A program made the translations under genes and the position numbers. Positions 37,001-52,100 of a DNA stretch of 64,000 bases are shown here, one piece after another. Position 1 is the stretch's first letter; every line of letters starts with the position of its first letter. Source of the DNA: Sanderia malayensis (taxonomy: Eukaryota > Cnidaria > Scyphozoa > Semaeostomeae > Pelagiidae); NCBI GenBank assembly GCA_013076295.1, contig RQOL01000372.1, forward strand, positions 434,001 through 498,000, written 5' to 3'. The notes beneath the pieces were generated by a model. That model ran no database searches, was not told the DNA's origin, and was given only the letters and a program-made list of their open reading frames with translations.

Positions 37001-40000
37001 CAATATAACTGGAACAAGTAACTAAAGTGTATAACAATTTGTTCTCGCTGAATTGACATGGAATCATGCGCAAATTGTGGGAATGAATCCTAATTTTGAT
37101 TAGTGTAAGTTTCGGGAAAAAAAGTTAATTTTTCTTGGTATAAATTGTGGGAGTGAATGTTATCTTTTATTAGTGTAAATTGTGGGAAGGAATGTTAATA
37201 TTACTGAAAAAGTAACTATAATGTATAACAATTTGTTCTGGCTGAATTGACGTGGAATCATGCGCAAATTGTGGGAATGAATGTTAATTTTGATTAGTGT
37301 AAGTTGCGGGAATAAAAGTTGATTTTTATTGGTGTAAATTGTCGGAATAAATGTTAATATAACTGGAACAAGTAACTAAAAGTGTATAACAATTTGTTCT
37401 CGCTGAATTGACATGGAATCATGCGCAAATTGTGGGAATGAATCCTAATTTTGATTAGCGTAAGTTGCGGGAAAAAAGTTAATTTTTATTGGTGTAAATT
37501 GTGGGAATGAATGTTAATATAACTGGAACAAGTAACTAAAAGTGTATAACAATTTGCTTTCGCTGAATTGACACGGAATCATGCGCAAATTGTGGGAATG
37601 AATCCTAGTTTTGATTAGTGAAAGTTGCGGGAATAAAAGTTGATTTTTATTGGTGTAAATTGGGGAAATGAATGTTAATATAACTGGAACAAGTAACTAA
37701 AAGAGTATAACAACTTGCTTTCGCTGATTGGACGTGGAATCATGCGCAAATTGTGGGAATGAATCCTAATTTTGATTAGTGTAAGTTTCGGGAAAAAAAG
37801 TTAATTTTTATTGGTATAAATTGTGGGAGTGAATGTTATCTTTTATTAGTGTAAATTGTGGGAAGGAATGTTAATATTACTGAAAAAAGTAACTATAATG
37901 TATAACAATTTGTTCTGGCTAAATTGACGTGGAAACATGCGCAATTTGTGGGAATGAATGTTAATTTTGATTAGTGTAAGTTGCGTGAATAAAAGTTAAT
38001 TTTTGTTGGTGTAAATTGTAGGAATGAGTGTTATCTTTTATTAGTGTAAATAGTGGGAAGGAATGTTAATATTACTGAAAAAAGTAACTAAAAGTGTATA
38101 ACAATTTGATTTCTCTCAATTGACGTGGAATCATGCGCAAGTTGTGGGAATGAATCTAAATAAATTGTGGGAATGAATTTAATTTTGATTAGTGTAAGTT
38201 GCGGGAATAAAAGTTGATTGTTATTGGTGTAAATTGTGGGAGGAAAAAATTAATTTTTATTAGTGTAAATTGTGGGAATGAGTATTATCTTTTATTAGTG
38301 TAAATAGTGGGAGGGAATGTTAATATTACTGAAAAAAGTAACTAAAAGTGTATAACAATTTGTTCTCGCTGAATTGACATCGAATCATGCGCAAATTGTG
38401 GGAATGAATCCTAATTTTGATTAGTGTAAGTTGCGGGAAAAAAAGTTAATTTTTTTTGCTATAAATTGTGGGAATGAATGTTAATATAACTGGAACAAGT
38501 AACTACAAGTGTATAACAATTTGTTTTCGCTGAATTGACGTGGAATCATGCGCAAATTGTGGGAATGAATTTAATTTTGATTAGTGTAAGTTGCGGGAAG
38601 AAAAGTTGATTTTTATTGGTGTAAATTGTTGGAGGGAAAATTGATTTTATTAGTGTAAATTGTGGGAATGAGTGTTATCTTTTATTAGTGTAAATAGTGG
38701 GAAGGAATGTTAATATTACTGAAAAAAGTAACTAAAAGTGTATAATAATTTGTTCCGCCTGAATTGACTTGGAATCATGCGCAAATTGTGGGAATGAATG
38801 TAAATAAATTGTGGGAATGAGTGTTAATATTACTCAAAAATATAACTAAAAGTGTATAACAATTTGTTTTCGCTGAATTGACATGGAATCACGCGCAAAT
38901 TGTGGGAATGAATCCTAATTTTGATTAGTGTAAGTTTCGGGAAAAAAAGTTAATTTTTCTTGGTATAAATTGTGGGAATGAATGTCAATATAACTGGAAC
39001 AAGTAACTAAAGTGTATAACAATTTGTTCTCGCTGAATTGACATGGAATCATGCGCAAATTGTGGGAATGAATCCTAGTTTTGATTAGTGAAAGTTGCGG
39101 GAATAAATGTTGATTTTTATTGGTGTAAATTGGGGAAATGATTGTTAATATAACTGGAACAACTAACTAAAAGAGTATAACAATTTGCTTTCGCTGATTT
39201 GACGTGGAATCATGCGCAAATTGTGGGAATGAATCCTTATTTTGATTAGTGTAAGTTTCGGGAAAAAAAGTTAATTTTTATTGGTATAAATTGTTGGAGT
39301 GAATGTTATCTTTTATTAGTGTAAATTGTGGGAAGGAATGTTAATATTACTGAAAAAAGTAACTATAATGTATAACAATTTGTTCTGGCTGAATTGACGT
39401 GGAATCATGCGCAAAGTGTGGGAATGAATCCAAATTTTGATTAGTGTAAGTTTCGGGAAAAAAAGTTAATTTTTATTGGTATAACTTATGGGAGTGAATG
39501 TTATCTTTTATTAGTGTAAATTGTGGGAATGAATGTTAATATTACTGAAAAAAGTAACTGGAAGTGAATAACAATTTGTTCTCGCTGAATTGACATCGAA
39601 TCATGCGCAAATTGTGGGAATGAATCCTAATCTTGATTAGTGTAAGTTGCGGGAATAAAAAATAATTTTTATTGGTGCAAATTGTGGGAATGAATGTTAA
39701 TATAACTGAAACAAGTAACTAATAGTGTATAACAATTTGTTTTCGCTGAATTGACGTGGTGTCATGGGCAAATTGTGGGAATGAATGTTAATTTTGATTA
39801 GTATAAGTTGCGGGAATAAAAGTTGATTTTTATTATTGTAAATTGTGGGAATGAAAGTTAATTTTTATTAGTGTAAATTGTGGGAATCAGTGTTATCATT
39901 TATTTGTGTAAATAGAAGTAACTAAAAGTGTATAACAACTTGTTCTGGCAGAATTAACGTGGAATCATGCGCAAATTGTGGGAATGAATGTTAATTTTGA

Positions 40001-43000
40001 TTAGTGTAAGTTGCGGGAATAAAAGTTATTTTTTGTTGGTTTAAATTGTGGGAATGAGTGTTATCTTTTATTAGTGTAAATTGTGGGAATGAATGTTAAT
40101 ATTACTGAAAAAGTAACTAAAAGTGTATAACAATTTGTTCTCGCTGAATTGACGTGGAATCGTGCGCAATTTGTGGGAAGGAATGTTAATTTTGATTAAT
40201 GTAAGTTGCGGGAAAAATGTTAATAATACTGAAAAAAGTAACTAAAAGAGTATAACAATTTGTTTTCGCTGAATTGAAGTGGAATCATGCGCAAATTGTG
40301 GGAATGAATACTAATTTTGATTAGTGTAAGTTGTGGGAATGAATGTTAGAATTACTGAAAAAAAGTAACTAAAAGTGTATAACAAAGTGTTCTTGCAGAA
40401 TTGACGTGGAATCATGCGCAAATTGTGGGAATAAGTCTAAATAAATTGTGGGAATGAATGTTAATATTACTCAAAAAAGCAACTACAAGTGTATAACAAT
40501 TTGTTTTCGCTGAATTGACATGGAATCATGCGCAAATTGTGGGAATGAATCCTAATTTTGATTAGTGTAAGTTGCGGGAATAAAAGTGTTATTTTTTATT
40601 AGTGTAAATTGTGGGAATGAATGTTTATATAACTGAAAAAAGTAACTAAAAGTGTATAACAATTTGTTTTCGCTGAATTGACGTCGAATCATGCGCAAAT
40701 TGTGGGAATGAATTTAATTTTGATTAGTGTAAGTTTCGGGAAAAAAAGTTAATTTTTCTTGGTATAAATTGTGGGAATGAATGTCAATATAACAGGAACA
40801 AGTAACTAAAAGTGTATAACAATTTGTTCTCGCTGAATTGACATGGAATCATGCGCGAATTGTGGGAATGAATCCTAATTTTGATTAGTGTAAGTTTCGG
40901 GAAAAAAAGTTAATTTTTCTTGGTATAAATTGTGGGAGTGAATGTTATCTTTTATTAGTGTAAATTGTGGGAAGGAATGTTAATAGTACTGAAAAAAGTA
41001 ACTATAATGTATAACAATTTGTTCAGGCTGAATTGACGTGGAATCATGCGCAAATTGTGGGAATAAATCTAAATAAATTGTGGGAATGAATGTTAATATT
41101 ACTCAAAAAAGCAACTACAAGTGTATAACAATTTGTTTTCGCTGAATTGACATGGAATCATGCGCAAATTGTGGGAATGAATCCTAATTTTGATTAGTGT
41201 AAGTTGCGGGAATAAAAGTGTTATTTTTTATTAGTGTAAATTGTGGGAATGAATGTTTATATAACGGAAAAAAGTAACTAAAAGTGTATAACAATTTGTT
41301 CTCGCTGAATTGACGTGGAATCGTGCGCAATTTGTGGGAATGAATGTTAATTTTGATTAATGTAAGTTGCGGGAAAAATGTTAATAATACTGAAAAAAGT
41401 AACTAAAAGAGTATAACAATTTGCTTTCGCTGAATTGAAGTGGAATCATGCGCAAATTGTGGGAATGAATACTAATTTTGATTAGTGTAAATTGTGGGAA
41501 TGAATGTTAGAATTACTGAAAAAAGGTAACTAAAAGTGTATAACAAAGTGTTCTCGCTGAATTGACGTGGAATCATGCGCAAATTGTGGGAATGAATCTA
41601 AATAAATTGTGGGAATGAATGTTAATATTGCTGAAAAAGTAACTAAAAGTGTATAACAGTTTGTTCTCGCTGAATTGACGTGAAATCATGCGCAATTTGT
41701 GGGATTCAATGTTAATTTTGATTATTGAAAGCTGCGGAAATAAAAGTTAATTTTTATTGGTGTAAATTGTGGGAATGAATGTTAATATTACTGAAAAAGT
41801 AACTAAAAGTGTATAACAATTTGCTTCTCCTGCTAAATTGACGTGGAATCATGCGCAATTTGTGGGATTCAATGTTAAGTTTGATTATTGAAAGCTGCGG
41901 AAATAAAAATTGTTTTTATTAGTGTAAATCGTGGGAATTAGTGTTATCTTTTATTCGTGTAAATTGTGGGAATGAATTTTAATATTACTAAAAAAGTAAC
42001 TAAAAGTGTATAACAATTTGTTCTCGCTGAATTGACGTGGAATCATGCGTAATTTGTGAGAATGAATGTTAATTTTGATTAGTGTAAGTTGCGGGAAAAA
42101 ATGTTAAAATTACTGAAAAAAGTAACTAAAAGAGTATAACAATTTATTTTCGCTGAATTGACGTGGAATCATGCGCAAATTGTGGGAATGAATCTAAATA
42201 AATTGTGGGAATGAATGTTTATGTTACTCAAAAAGGTAACTAAAAGAGTATTACAATTCGTTCTCGCTGAATTGACATGGAAACATGCGCAAATTGTGGG
42301 AATGAATACTAATTTTGATTACTGTAAGTTGCGGGAATAAAAGTTAATTTTTATTAGTGTAAATTGTGGGAATAAGTGTTATCTTTTGTTAGTGTAAATG
42401 GTGGGAATGAATGTTCGTATTACTGAAAAAAGTAACTAAAAGTGTATAACAATTTGTTTTCGCTGAATTGACGTGGAATCATGCGCAAATTGTGGGAATA
42501 AATCTAAATAAATTGTGGGAATGAATGTTAATATTACTCAAAAAGGTAACTTAAAGTGTATTACAATTCGTTCTCGCTGAATTGACATGGAATCATGCGC
42601 AATTTGTGGGATTCAATGTTAATTTTGATTATTGAAAGCTGCGAAAATAAAAGTTAATTTTTATTGGTGTAAATTGTGGGAATGAGAGTAATCTTTTATT
42701 AGTGTAAAATGTGGGATTGAATGTTAATTTTACTGAAAAACGTAACTAAAAGTGTATAACAATTTGTCCTCGCTGAATTGACTTGGAATCATGCGCAAAT
42801 TGTGGGAATGAATCCTGAATTTCATTAGTGTTGCGGGAAGAAAAGTTAATTTTTTTGGTCTAAATTGTGGGAATGAATGTTATTATAACTGAAAAAAGTA
42901 ACTAAAAGTGTATAACAATTTTTCTTCGCTGAATTGACGTGGAATCATGCCAAATTGCGGGAATGCATGTTAATTTTGATTAGTGTAAGCTGCGGGAATA

Positions 43001-45390
43001 AAAGTTGATTTTTATTGTTGTAAATTGTGGGAATGAAAGGTAATTTTTATTAGTGTAAATTGTTGGAAATAGTCTTATCTTTTATTAGTGTAAATTGTGG
43101 GAATGAATGTTAATATTAGCTACTGAAAAGGTAACTAAAGGTGTATAACAATTTGTTCTCGCTGAATCGACGTGGAATCATGCGCAATTTGTGGGAATGA
43201 ATCTAAATATATTGTGGGAATGAATGATAATTATACTCAAAAAGGTAACTAAAATTGTATAACAATTTGTTCTCGCAGAATTGACATCGAATCATGCGCA
43301 AATTGTGGGAATGAATCCTAATCTTGATTAGTGTAAGTTGCGGGAATAAAAGTTAATTTTTATTAGTATAAATTGTGGCAATGAATGTTTATATAACTGA
43401 AACAAGTAACTAAAAGTGTATAACAATTTGTTCTCGCTGAATTGACATGGAATCAAGCGCAAATTGTGGGAATGAATCTAAATAAATTGTGGGAATGAAT
43501 GTTATTACAACTGAAAAAAGTAACTAAAAGTGTATAACAATTTTTCTTCGCTGAATTGACGTGGAATCATGCCAAATTGCGGGAATGCATGTTAATTTTG
43601 ATTAGTGTAAGCTGCGGGAATAAAAGTTGATTTTTATTGTTGTAAATTGTGGGAATGAAAGGTAATTTTTATTAGTGTAAATTGTTGGAAATAGTCTTAT
43701 CTTTTATTAGTGTAAATTGTGGGAATGAATGTTAATATTAGCTACTGAAAAAGTAACTAAAGGTGTATAACAATTTGTTCTCGCTGAATCGACGTGGAAT
43801 CATGCGCAATTTGTGGGAATGAATCTAAATAAATTGTGGGAATGAATGATAATTATACTCAAAAAGGTAACTAAAATTGTATAACAATTTGTTCTCGCAG
43901 AATTGACATCGAATCATGCGCAAATTGTGGGAATGAATCCTAATCTTGATTAGTGTAAGTTGCGGGAATAAAAGTTAATTTTTATTAGTATAAATTGTGG
44001 CAATGAATGTTTATATAACTGAAACAAGTAACTAAAAGTGTATAACAATTTGTTCTCGCAGAATTGACATCGAATCATACGCAAATTGTGGGAATGAATC
44101 CTAATCTTGATTAGTGTAAGTTGCGGGAATAAAAGTTAATTTTTATTAGTATAAATTGTGGGAATGAATGTTAATATAACTGAAACAAGTAACTAAAAGT
44201 GTATAACAATTTGTTCTCGCTGAATTGACGTGGAATCATGCGCAAATTGTGGGAATGAATTTTTATTTTGATTAGTGTGAGTTGCGGGAATAAAAGTTGA
44301 TTTTTATTGGTGTAAATTGTGGAGGGGAAAATTAATTTTTATTAGTATAAATTGTGGGAATGAGTGTTATCTTTTATTAGTGTAAATAGTGGGAATGAAT
44401 GAAAATATTACTGAAAAAAAAAATAAAAGTGTATAGCAATTTGTTCTCGCTGAATTGACGTGGAATCATGCGCACATTGTGGGAATGAATCCTAATTTTG
44501 ATTAGTGTAAGTTGCGTAAATAAAAGTTGATTTTTATTGGTGTAAATGGTGGGAATGAATCCTAAATTTGATTAGTGTAAGTTGCGGGAATAAAAGTTAA
44601 TTTTTATTAGTGTAAATTGTGGGAATGAATGTTTATATAACTGAAAAAAGTAACTTAAAGTGTATAACAATTTTTTTTCGCTGAATTGACGTGGAATCAT
44701 GCGCAAATTGTGGAAATGAAATTAATTTTGATTAGTGTAAGTTGCGGGAATAAAAGTTGATTTTTATTGGTGTAGATTGTGGGAGGGAAAATTAGTTTTT
44801 ATTAGTGTAAATTGTGGGAATGAGTGTTATCTTTTATTAGTGTAAATAGTTGGAAGGAATGTTAATATTACTGAAAAAAAGTAACTAAAAGTGTATAACA
44901 ACTTGTTCTGGCAGAATTGACGTGGAATCATGCGCAAATTGTGGGAATGAATCTAAATAAATTGTGGGAATGAATGTTAATATTACTCGAAAAAGTATCT
45001 ACAAGTGTATAACAATTTGTTTTCGCTGAATTGACATGGAATCATGCGCAAATTGTGGGAATGAATCCTAATTTTGATTAGTGTAAGTTGCGGGAATAAA
45101 AGTTATTTTTTGTTAGTGTAAATTGTGGGAATGAATGTTTATATAACTGAAAAAAGTAACTAAAAGTGTATAACAATTTGTTCTCGCTGAATTGACATGG
45201 AATCAAGCGCACATTGTGGGAATGAATCCTAGTTTTGATTAGTGAAAGTTGCGGGAATAAAAGTTGATTTTTATTGGTGTAAATTGGGGAAATGAATGTT
45301 AATATAACTGGAACAAGTAACTAAAAGAGTATAACAATTTGCTTTCGCTGATTTGACGTGGAATCATGCGCAAATTGTGGGAATGAATCC
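37001..45390 (+). repeat. Satellite array, right-central block
   Basis: Same brick grammar resumes in phase directly after the LINE. The first 2 kb (37001-38984) matches the 2.5-kb unit at 58513-63517 in a different register: GTCAATATAACTGG at 36999 and 38984 marks a 1,985-bp relative. Private features include GAAAGCTGCGGAAATAAAAG bricks (41715-41900, 42630), GTTCTGGCTGAATTGACG cores and CTTCTCCTGCTAAATTG at about 41825. No gene or other element was seen. Confidence 0.95.
42879..44059 (+). repeat. 622-bp tandem repeat, two copies
   Basis: Copies at about 42879-43500 and 43501-44059. CATGCCAAATTGCGGG occurs at 42949 and 43571. Both carry the private 4-base insertion ATTAGCTACTGAAA in brick A and a GTTGGAAATAGTCTTATC brick, so the insertion predates the duplication. 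Confidence 0.8.
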
Positions 45391-48300
45391 TAATTTTGAT
45401 TAGTGTAAGTTTCGGGAAAAAAGTTAATTTTTATTGCTATAAATTGTGGGAGTGAATGTTATCTTTTATTAGTGTAAATTGTGGGAAGGAATGTTAATAT
45501 TATTGAAAAAAGTAACTATAATGTATAACAATTTGTTCTGGCTGAATTGACGTGGAATCATGCGCAAAGTGTGGGAATGAATCCAAATTTTGATTAGTAT
45601 AAGTTGCGGGAATAAAAGTTGATTTTTATTGGTGTAAATTGTGGGAATGAAAGTTAATTTTTATTAGTGTAAATTGTGGGAATAAGTGCTATCATTTATT
45701 AGTGTAAATAGAAGTAACTAAAAGTTTTTAACAACTTGTTCTTGCAGAATTGACGTGGAATCATGCGCAAATTGTGGGAATAAATCTAAATAAATTGTTG
45801 GAATGAATGTTAATATTACTCAAAAAAGCAACTACAAGTGTATAACAATTTGTTTTCGCTGAATTGACATGGAATCATGCGCAAATTGTGGGAATGAATC
45901 CTAATTTTGATTAGTGTAAGTTGCGGGAATAAAAGTGTTATTTTTTATTACTGTAAATTGTGGGAATGAATGTTTATATAACTGAAAAAAGTAACTAAAA
46001 GTGTATAACAATTTGTTTTCGCTGAATTGACGTCGAATCATGCGCAAATTGTGGGAATGAATCTTAATTTTGATTAGTGTAAGTTTCGGGAAAAAAAGTT
46101 AATTTTTCTTGGTATAAATTGTGGGAATGAATGTTTATATAACTGAAAAAAGTAACTAAAAGTGTATAACAATTTGTTTTCGCTGAATTGACGTCGAATC
46201 ATGCGCAAATTGTGGGAATGAATTTAATTTTGATTAGTGTAAATTGCGGGAATAAAAGTTGATTTTTATTGGTGTAAATTGTGGGAGGGAAAATTAATTT
46301 TTATTGGTGTAAATTGTGGGAATGAGTGTTATCTTCTATTAGTGTAAATAGTGGGAAGGAATGTTAATATTACTGAAAAAAGTAACTAATAGTGTATAAC
46401 AATTTGTTCTCCCTGAAAATGACATCGAATCATGCGCAAATTGTGGGAATGAATCCTAATCTTGCTTAGTGTAAGTTGCGGGAATAAAAATTAATTTTTA
46501 TTGGTGCAAATTGTGGGAATGAATGTTAATATAACTGAAACAAGCAACTAGAAGTTTATAACAATTTGTTTTCGCTGAATCGACGTGGTGTCATGCGCAA
46601 ATTGTGGGAATGAATGTTATTTTTGATTAGTGTAAGTTGCCGGAATAAAGGTTGATTTTTATTGGTGTAAATTGTGGGAATGAAAGTTAATTTTTATTAG
46701 TGTAAATTGTGGGAATGAGTGTTATCTTTTATTATTGTAAATTGTGGGAATGAATGTTAATATAACTGGAACAAGTAACTAAAAGTGGATAACAATTTGT
46801 TCTCGCTAAATTGACATCGAATCATGCGCAAATTGTGGGAATGAATCCTAATTTTGATTAGTGTAAGTTGCGGGAATAAAAGTTATTTTTTATTAGTGTA
46901 AATGGTGGGAATGAATGTTTATATAACTGAAAAAAGTAACTAAAAGTGTATAACAATTTGTTTTCGCTGAATTGACGTGGAATCATGCGCAAATTGTGGG
47001 AATGAATTTTATTTTGATTAGTGTAAGTTGCGGGAATAAAAGTTGATTTTTATTGGTGTAATGTGTGGGAGGGAAAATTAATTTTTATTAGTGTAAATTG
47101 TGGGAATCAGTGTTATCATTTATTAGTGTAAATAGAGGGAAGGAATGTTAATATTACTGAAAAAAGTAACTAAAAGTGTATAACAACTTGTTCTGGCAGA
47201 ATTGACGTGGAATCATGCGCAAATTGTGGGAATGAATCTAAATAAATTGTGGGAATGATTGTTAATATTACTCGAAAAAGTATCTACAAGTGTATAACAA
47301 TTTGTTTTCGCTGAATTGACATGGAATCATGCGCAAATTGTGGGAATGAATCCTAATTTTGATTAGTGTAAGTTGCGGGAATAAAAGTTCTTTTTTATTA
47401 GTGTAAATTGTGGGAATGAATGTTTATATAACTGAAAAAAGTAACTAAATGTGTATAACAATTTGTTAACGCTGAATTGACATCGAATCATGCGCAAATT
47501 GTGGGAATGAATCCTAATTTTGATTAGTGTGAGTTGCGGGAATAAAAGTAATTTTTTATTAGTGTAAATTGTGGGAATGAATGTTAATGTAACTGGAACA
47601 AGTAACTAAAAGTGTATAACAATTTGTTTTCGCTGAATTGACATGGAATCAAGCGCAAATTGTGGGAATGAATCCTAAGTTTGATTAGTGTAAGTTGCGG
47701 GAATAAAAGATATTTTTTATTAGTGTAAATTGTGGGAATGAATGTTAATGTAACTGGAACAAGTAACTAAAAGTGTATAACAATTTGTTCTCGCTGAATT
47801 GACATGAAATCAAGCGCAAATTGTGGGAATGAATCCTAGTTTTGATTAGTGTAAGTTGCGGGAATAAAAGTTGAATTTTATTGGTGCAAATTGTGGGAAT
47901 GAATGTTAATATTGCTCAAAAAAGTAACTAAAAGTCGATAACAAATTTTTTTCGCTGAATTGACATGGAGTCATGCGCAAATTGTGGGAATGAATCCTAA
48001 GTTTGATTAGTGTAAGTTGCGGGAATAAAAGTAATTTTTTATTAGTGTAAATTGTGGGAATGAATGTTAATGTAACTGGAACAAGTAACTAAAAGTGTAT
48101 AACAATTTGTTCTCGCTGAATTGACATGGAATCGAGCGCAAATTGTGGGAATGAATCCTAGTTTTGATTAGTGTAAGTTGCGGGAATAAAAGTTGATTTT
48201 TATTGGTGTAAATTGTGGGAATGAATGTTAATATTGCTCAAAAAAGTAACTAAAAGTGTATAACAATCTGTTCTCGCTGAATTGACATCGAATCATGCGC

Positions 48301-49160
48301 AAATTGTGCAAGTGAATCCTAATCTTGATTAGTGTAAGTTGCGGGAATAAAAGTTATTTTTTATTAGTGTAAATTGTGGGAATGAATGTTTATATAACTG
48401 AAAAAAGTAACTAAAAGTTTATAACAATTTGTTTTTGCTGAATTGACGTGGAATCATGCGCAAATTGTGGGAATGAATTTAATTTTGATTAGTGTAATTT
48501 GCGGGAATAAAAGTTGATTTTTATTGGTGTACATTGTGGGAGGGAAAATTAGTTTTTATTAGTGTAAATTGTGGGAATGGGTGTTATCTTTTATTAGTGT
48601 AAATAGTGGGAAGGAATGTTAATATTACTGAAAAAAGTAACTAAAAGTGTATAACAATTTGTTCTCGCTGAATTGACATCGAATCATGCCCAAATTATGG
48701 GAATGAATCCTAATTTTGATTAGTGTAAGTTGTGGGAAAAAATTTTAATTTTTTTTGGTGTAAATTGTGGGAATGAATGTTAATGTAACTAGAACAAGTA
48801 ACTAAAAGTGTATAACAAATTGTTCTCGCTGAATTGACATGGAATCAAGCGCAAATTGTGGGAATGAATTTAATTTTGATTAGTGTAAGTTGCGGGAATA
48901 AAAGTTGATTTTTATTGGTGTAAATTGTGGGAATGAATCCTAATTTTGATTAGTGTAAGTTGCGGGAATAAAAGTTCCTTTTTATTAGTGTAAATTTTGG
49001 GAATGAATGTTTATATAACTGAAAAAAGTAACTAAAAGTTTATAACAATTTGTTTTTGCTGAATTGACATGGAATCATGCGCAAAATGTGGGAATGAATT
49101 TAATTTTGATTAGTGTAATTTGCGGGAATAAAAGTTGATTTTTATTGGTGTATATTGTGG
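45391..49160 (+). repeat. 3.9-kb-class higher-order unit, copy 1
   Basis: Landmarks in order: GAATCCAAATTTTG (atcc at 45581), a 28-bp deletion fusing AAATAG to AAGTAAC (about 45711), CTTGCTTAGTG (46461), GCAACTAGAAG, CTAAATTGACATCG, and GTGCAAGTGAATCC (48306). From 46461 to 48306 the spacing to copy 2 is a constant 3,906 bp. Compared with copies 2 and 3 it lacks one or more bricks between 45581 and 46461 (880 bp here, 1,040 and 1,110 bp there). Confidence 0.85.
47568..47728 (+). repeat. 161-bp A-B-C unit absent from copy 3
   Basis: One complete A-B-C unit (91 + 35 + 35), containing AACTGGAACAAG, AATCAAGCGC, AATCCTAAGTTTG and AAAAGATATTTTTTATTAG. Its counterpart in copy 2 is 51474-51634. In copy 3 it is missing at 56322, and downstream landmarks are shifted by exactly 161. 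Confidence 0.85.
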
Positions 49161-52100
49161 GAGGGAAAATTAGTTTTTATTAGTATAAATTGTGGGAGTG
49201 AATGTTATCTTTTATTAGTGTAAATTGTGGGAAGGAATGTTAATATTATTGAAAAAAGTAACTATAATGTATAACAATTTGTTCTGGCTGAATTGACGTG
49301 GAATCATGCGCAAAGTGTGGGAATGAATCCAAATTTTGATTAGTATAAGTTGCGGGAATAAAAGTTGATTTTTATTGGTGTAAATTGTGGGAATGAAAGT
49401 TAATTTTTATTAGTGTAAATTGTGGGAATAAGTGCTATCATTTATTAGTGTAAATAGAAGTAACTAAAAGTTTTTAACAACTTGTTCTTGCAGAATTGAC
49501 GTGGAATCATGCGCAAATTGTGGGAATAAATCTAAATAAATTGTTGGAATGAATGTTAATATTACTCAAAAAAGCAACTACAAGTGTATAACAATTTGTT
49601 TTCGCTGAATTGACATGGAATCATGCGCAAATTGTGGGAATGAATCCTAATTTTGATTAGTGTAAGTTGCGGGAATAAAAGTGTTATTTTTTATTAGTGT
49701 AAATTGTGGGAATGAATGTTTATATAACTAAAAAAAGTAACTAAAAGTGTATAACAATTTGTTTTCGCTGAATTGACGTCGAATCATGCGCAAATTGTGG
49801 GAATGAATTTAATATTGATTAGTGTAAGTTGCGGGAATAAAAGTTATTTTTTATTACTGTAAATTGTGGGAATGAATGTTTATATAACTGAAAAAAGTAA
49901 CTAAAAGTGTATAACAATTTGTTTTCGCTGAATTGACGTCGAATCATGCGCAAATTGTGGGAATGAATCTTAATTTTGATTAGTGTAAGTTTCGGGAAAA
50001 AAAGTTAATTTTTCTTGGTATAAATTGTGGGAATGAATGTTTATATAACTGAAAAAAGTAACTAAAAGTGTATAACAATTTGTTTTCGCTGAATTGACGT
50101 CGAATCATGCGCAAATTGTGGGAATGAATTTAATTTTGATTAGTGTAAATTGCGGGAATAAAAGTTGATTTTTATTGGTGTAAATTGTGGGAGGGAAAAT
50201 TAATTTTTATTGGTGTAAATTGTGGGAATGAGTGTTATCTTCTATTAGTGTAAATAGTGGGAAGGAATGTTAATATTACTGAAAAAAGTAACTAATAGTG
50301 TATAACAATTTGTTCTCCCTGAAAATGACATCGAATCATGCGCAAATTGTGGGAATGAATCCTAATCTTGCTTAGTGTAAGTTGCGGGAATAAAAATTAA
50401 TTTTTATTGGTGCAAATTGTGGGAATGAATGTTAATATAACTGAAACAAGCAACTAGAAGTTTATAACAATTTGTTTTCGCTGAATCGACGTGGTGTCAT
50501 GCGCAAATTGTGGGAATGAATGTTATTTTTGATTAGTGTAAGTTGCCGGAATAAAGGTTGATTTTTATTGGTGTAAATTGTGGGAATGAAAGTTAATTTT
50601 TATTAGTGTAAATTGTGGGAATGAGTGTTATCTTTTATTATTGTAAATTGTGGGAATGAATGTTAATATAACTGGAACAAGTAACTAAAAGTGGATAACA
50701 ATTTGTTCTCGCTAAATTGACATCGAATCATGCGCAAATTGTGGGAATGAATCCTAATTTTGATTAGTGTAAGTTGCGGGAATAAAAGTTATTTTTTATT
50801 AGTGTAAATGGTGGGAATGAATGTTTATATAACTGAAAAAAGTAACTAAAAGTGTATAACAATTTGTTTTCGCTGAATTGACGTGGAATCATGCGCAAAT
50901 TGTGGGAATGAATTTTATTTTGATTAGTGTAAGTTGCGGGAATAAAAGTTGATTTTTATTGGTGTAATGTGTGGGAGGGAAAATTAATTTTTATTAGTGT
51001 AAATTGTGGGAATCAGTGTTATCATTTATTAGTGTAAATAGAGGGAAGGAATGTTAATATTACTGAAAAAAGTAACTAAAAGTGTATAACAACTTGTTCT
51101 GGCAGAATTGACGTGGAATCATGCGCAAATTGTGGGAATGAATCTAAATAAATTGTGGGAATGAATGTTAATATTACTCGAAAAAGTATCTACAAGTGTA
51201 TAACAATTTGTTTTCGCTGAATTGACATGGAATCATGCGCAAATTGTGGGAATGAATCCTAATTTTGATTAGTGTAAGTTGCGGGAATAAAAGTTCTTTT
51301 TTATTAGTGTAAATTGTGGGAATGAATGTTTATATAACTGAAAAAAGTAACTAAATGTGTATAACAATTTGTTAACGCTGAATTGACATCGAATCATGCG
51401 CAAATTGTGGGAATGAATCCTAATTTTGATTAGTGTGAGTTGCGGGAATAAAAGTAATTTTTTATTAGTGTAAATTGTGGGAATGAATGTTAATGTAACT
51501 GGAACAAGTAACTAAAAGTGTATAACAATTTGTTTTCGCTGAATTGACATGGAATCAAGCGCAAATTGTGGGAATGAATCCTAAGTTTGATTAGTGTAAG
51601 TTGCGGGAATAAAAGATATTTTTTATTAGTGTAAATTGTGGGAATGAATGTTAATGTAACTGGAACAAGTAACTAAAAGTGTATAACAATTTGTTCTCGC
51701 TGAATTGACATGAAATCAAGCGCAAATTGTGGGAATGAATCCTAGTTTTGATTAGTGTAAGTTGCGGGAATAAAAGTTGAATTTTATTGGTGCAAATTGT
51801 GGGAATGAATGTTAATATTGCTCAAAAAAGTAACTAAAAGTCGATAACAATTTTTTTTCGCTGAATTGACATGGAGTCATGCGCAAATTGTGGGAATGAA
51901 TCCTAAGTTTGATTAGTGTAAGTTGCGGGAATAAAAGTAATTTTTTATTAGTGTAAATTGTGGGAATGAATGTTAATGTAACTGGAACAAGTAACTAAAA
52001 GTGTACAACAATTTGTTCTCGCTGAATTGACATGGAATCGAGCGCAAATTGTGGGAATGAATCCTAGTTTTGATTAGTGTAAGTTGCGGGAATAAAAGTT

